From an uncultured Sutterella sp. (lineage in GTDB: Bacteria; Pseudomonadota; Gammaproteobacteria; Burkholderiales; Burkholderiaceae_F): 5,385 nt of DNA. The translations under genes were made by a program, and so were the position numbers. Positions 5,347-5,385 of this stretch are shown in pieces; positions within the stretch are counted from its first letter, which is position 1; each line of letters begins with the position of its first letter. The notes under the pieces were generated by a model. The model saw only the letters and a program-made list of their open reading frames with translations. It was not told the DNA's origin and searched no databases. Where the stretch lies: contig CAJKCQ010000100.1 in the NCBI GenBank assembly GCA_905198475.1, positions 1 through 5,385 on the forward strand, in the 5' to 3' direction.

Positions 5347-5385
5347 TTATCTGCCCAGAAGTAAAGCTTCCTGAAACCGCTTGCG
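5347..5385 (-). CDS. Possible 3' end of a minus-strand gene, cut by the window edge
   Basis: On the minus strand, 12 codons (RKRFQEALLLGR) enter from beyond the window and end in TAA at 5347-5349. The two-way terminator follows 31 bases later, which is what the end of a convergent gene would look like. Twelve residues are too few to identify a family or to exclude a chance open frame. If real, it belongs to the AT-richer segment. Confidence 0.25.
   Translation of the reverse strand, partial: RKRFQEALLLGR

Larger units (their letters stand above)
5031..5385. other. AT-richer non-coding tail, different in composition from the chromosome
   Basis: This stretch continues the composition shift that begins inside nrdB at about 4884. 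No reading frame longer than about 50 codons looks like a protein. It holds a promoter (5051-5079), a likely structured RNA (about 5086-5316), a terminator (5279-5320) and the end of a possible minus-strand gene (5347). There is no terminator directly behind nrdB, so nrdAB transcripts would probably run to the terminator at 5279-5320. Confidence 0.6.

Noticed and set aside
4884..5385. Group I or group II intron in nrdB (known in phage T4 nrdB)
   Set aside because: The reading frame runs uninterrupted through the conserved C-terminal motifs to a stop at a normal length, and I see no intron core elements such as domain V.
1..5385. tRNA, rRNA, CRISPR array or insertion-sequence termini
   Set aside because: No cloverleaf, rRNA-like stretch, regularly spaced repeats or terminal inverted repeats were seen in reading the window.

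Overview
The first ~4.88 kb is strongly GC-rich, with almost every third codon position G or C in the nrd genes. Its gene content (class I ribonucleotide reductase operon, thioredoxin, DUF486 membrane protein, small exported protein, DoxX remnant) is ordinary bacterial chromosome. It suggests a high-GC proteobacterium, possibly betaproteobacterial; that placement is an impression from protein style, not proof.

Layout. The minus strand carries a small exported protein of unknown function (54-428, terminator at 19-45), a four-helix DUF486/DMT-like membrane protein (648-1019), a thioredoxin-fold protein with a WCGDC active site (1159-1491), and a decayed C-terminal half of a DoxX-family membrane protein (1644-1853). 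A gene-free stretch of about 375 bp (1854-2229) holds several palindromes and the control region of the plus-strand nrdA-nrdB operon. That control region has a sigma70-like promoter whose -10 lies inside a 16-bp sequence matching the NrdR box, with a weaker second box 32 bp upstream. nrdA (2230-4005) and nrdB (4038-5030) encode the alpha and beta subunits of an aerobic class I reductase. All catalytic, radical-transfer and metal-ligand residues I looked for are present, but neither subunit has an ATP-cone. The thioredoxin-like protein could reduce NrdA, but it is not co-transcribed with it.

The right end is the unusual part. At about 4884, inside nrdB, third-position GC drops from 47 of 48 codons to 23 of 48, while the protein stays in frame and keeps the family's C-terminal motifs. 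The AT-richer composition continues to the window end. It contains an isolated transcription unit: an extended -10 promoter (5051-5079), about 230 nt with several hairpins and no convincing ORF, and a 13-bp-stem intrinsic terminator (5279-5320). A minus-strand reading frame ends at 5347 and may be the tail of a gene lying outside the window. The simplest readings are that the 3' end of nrdB was replaced by recombination or by integration of a mobile element that restores the gene, or that the contig is chimeric there. The short unit may be an unannotated small RNA.
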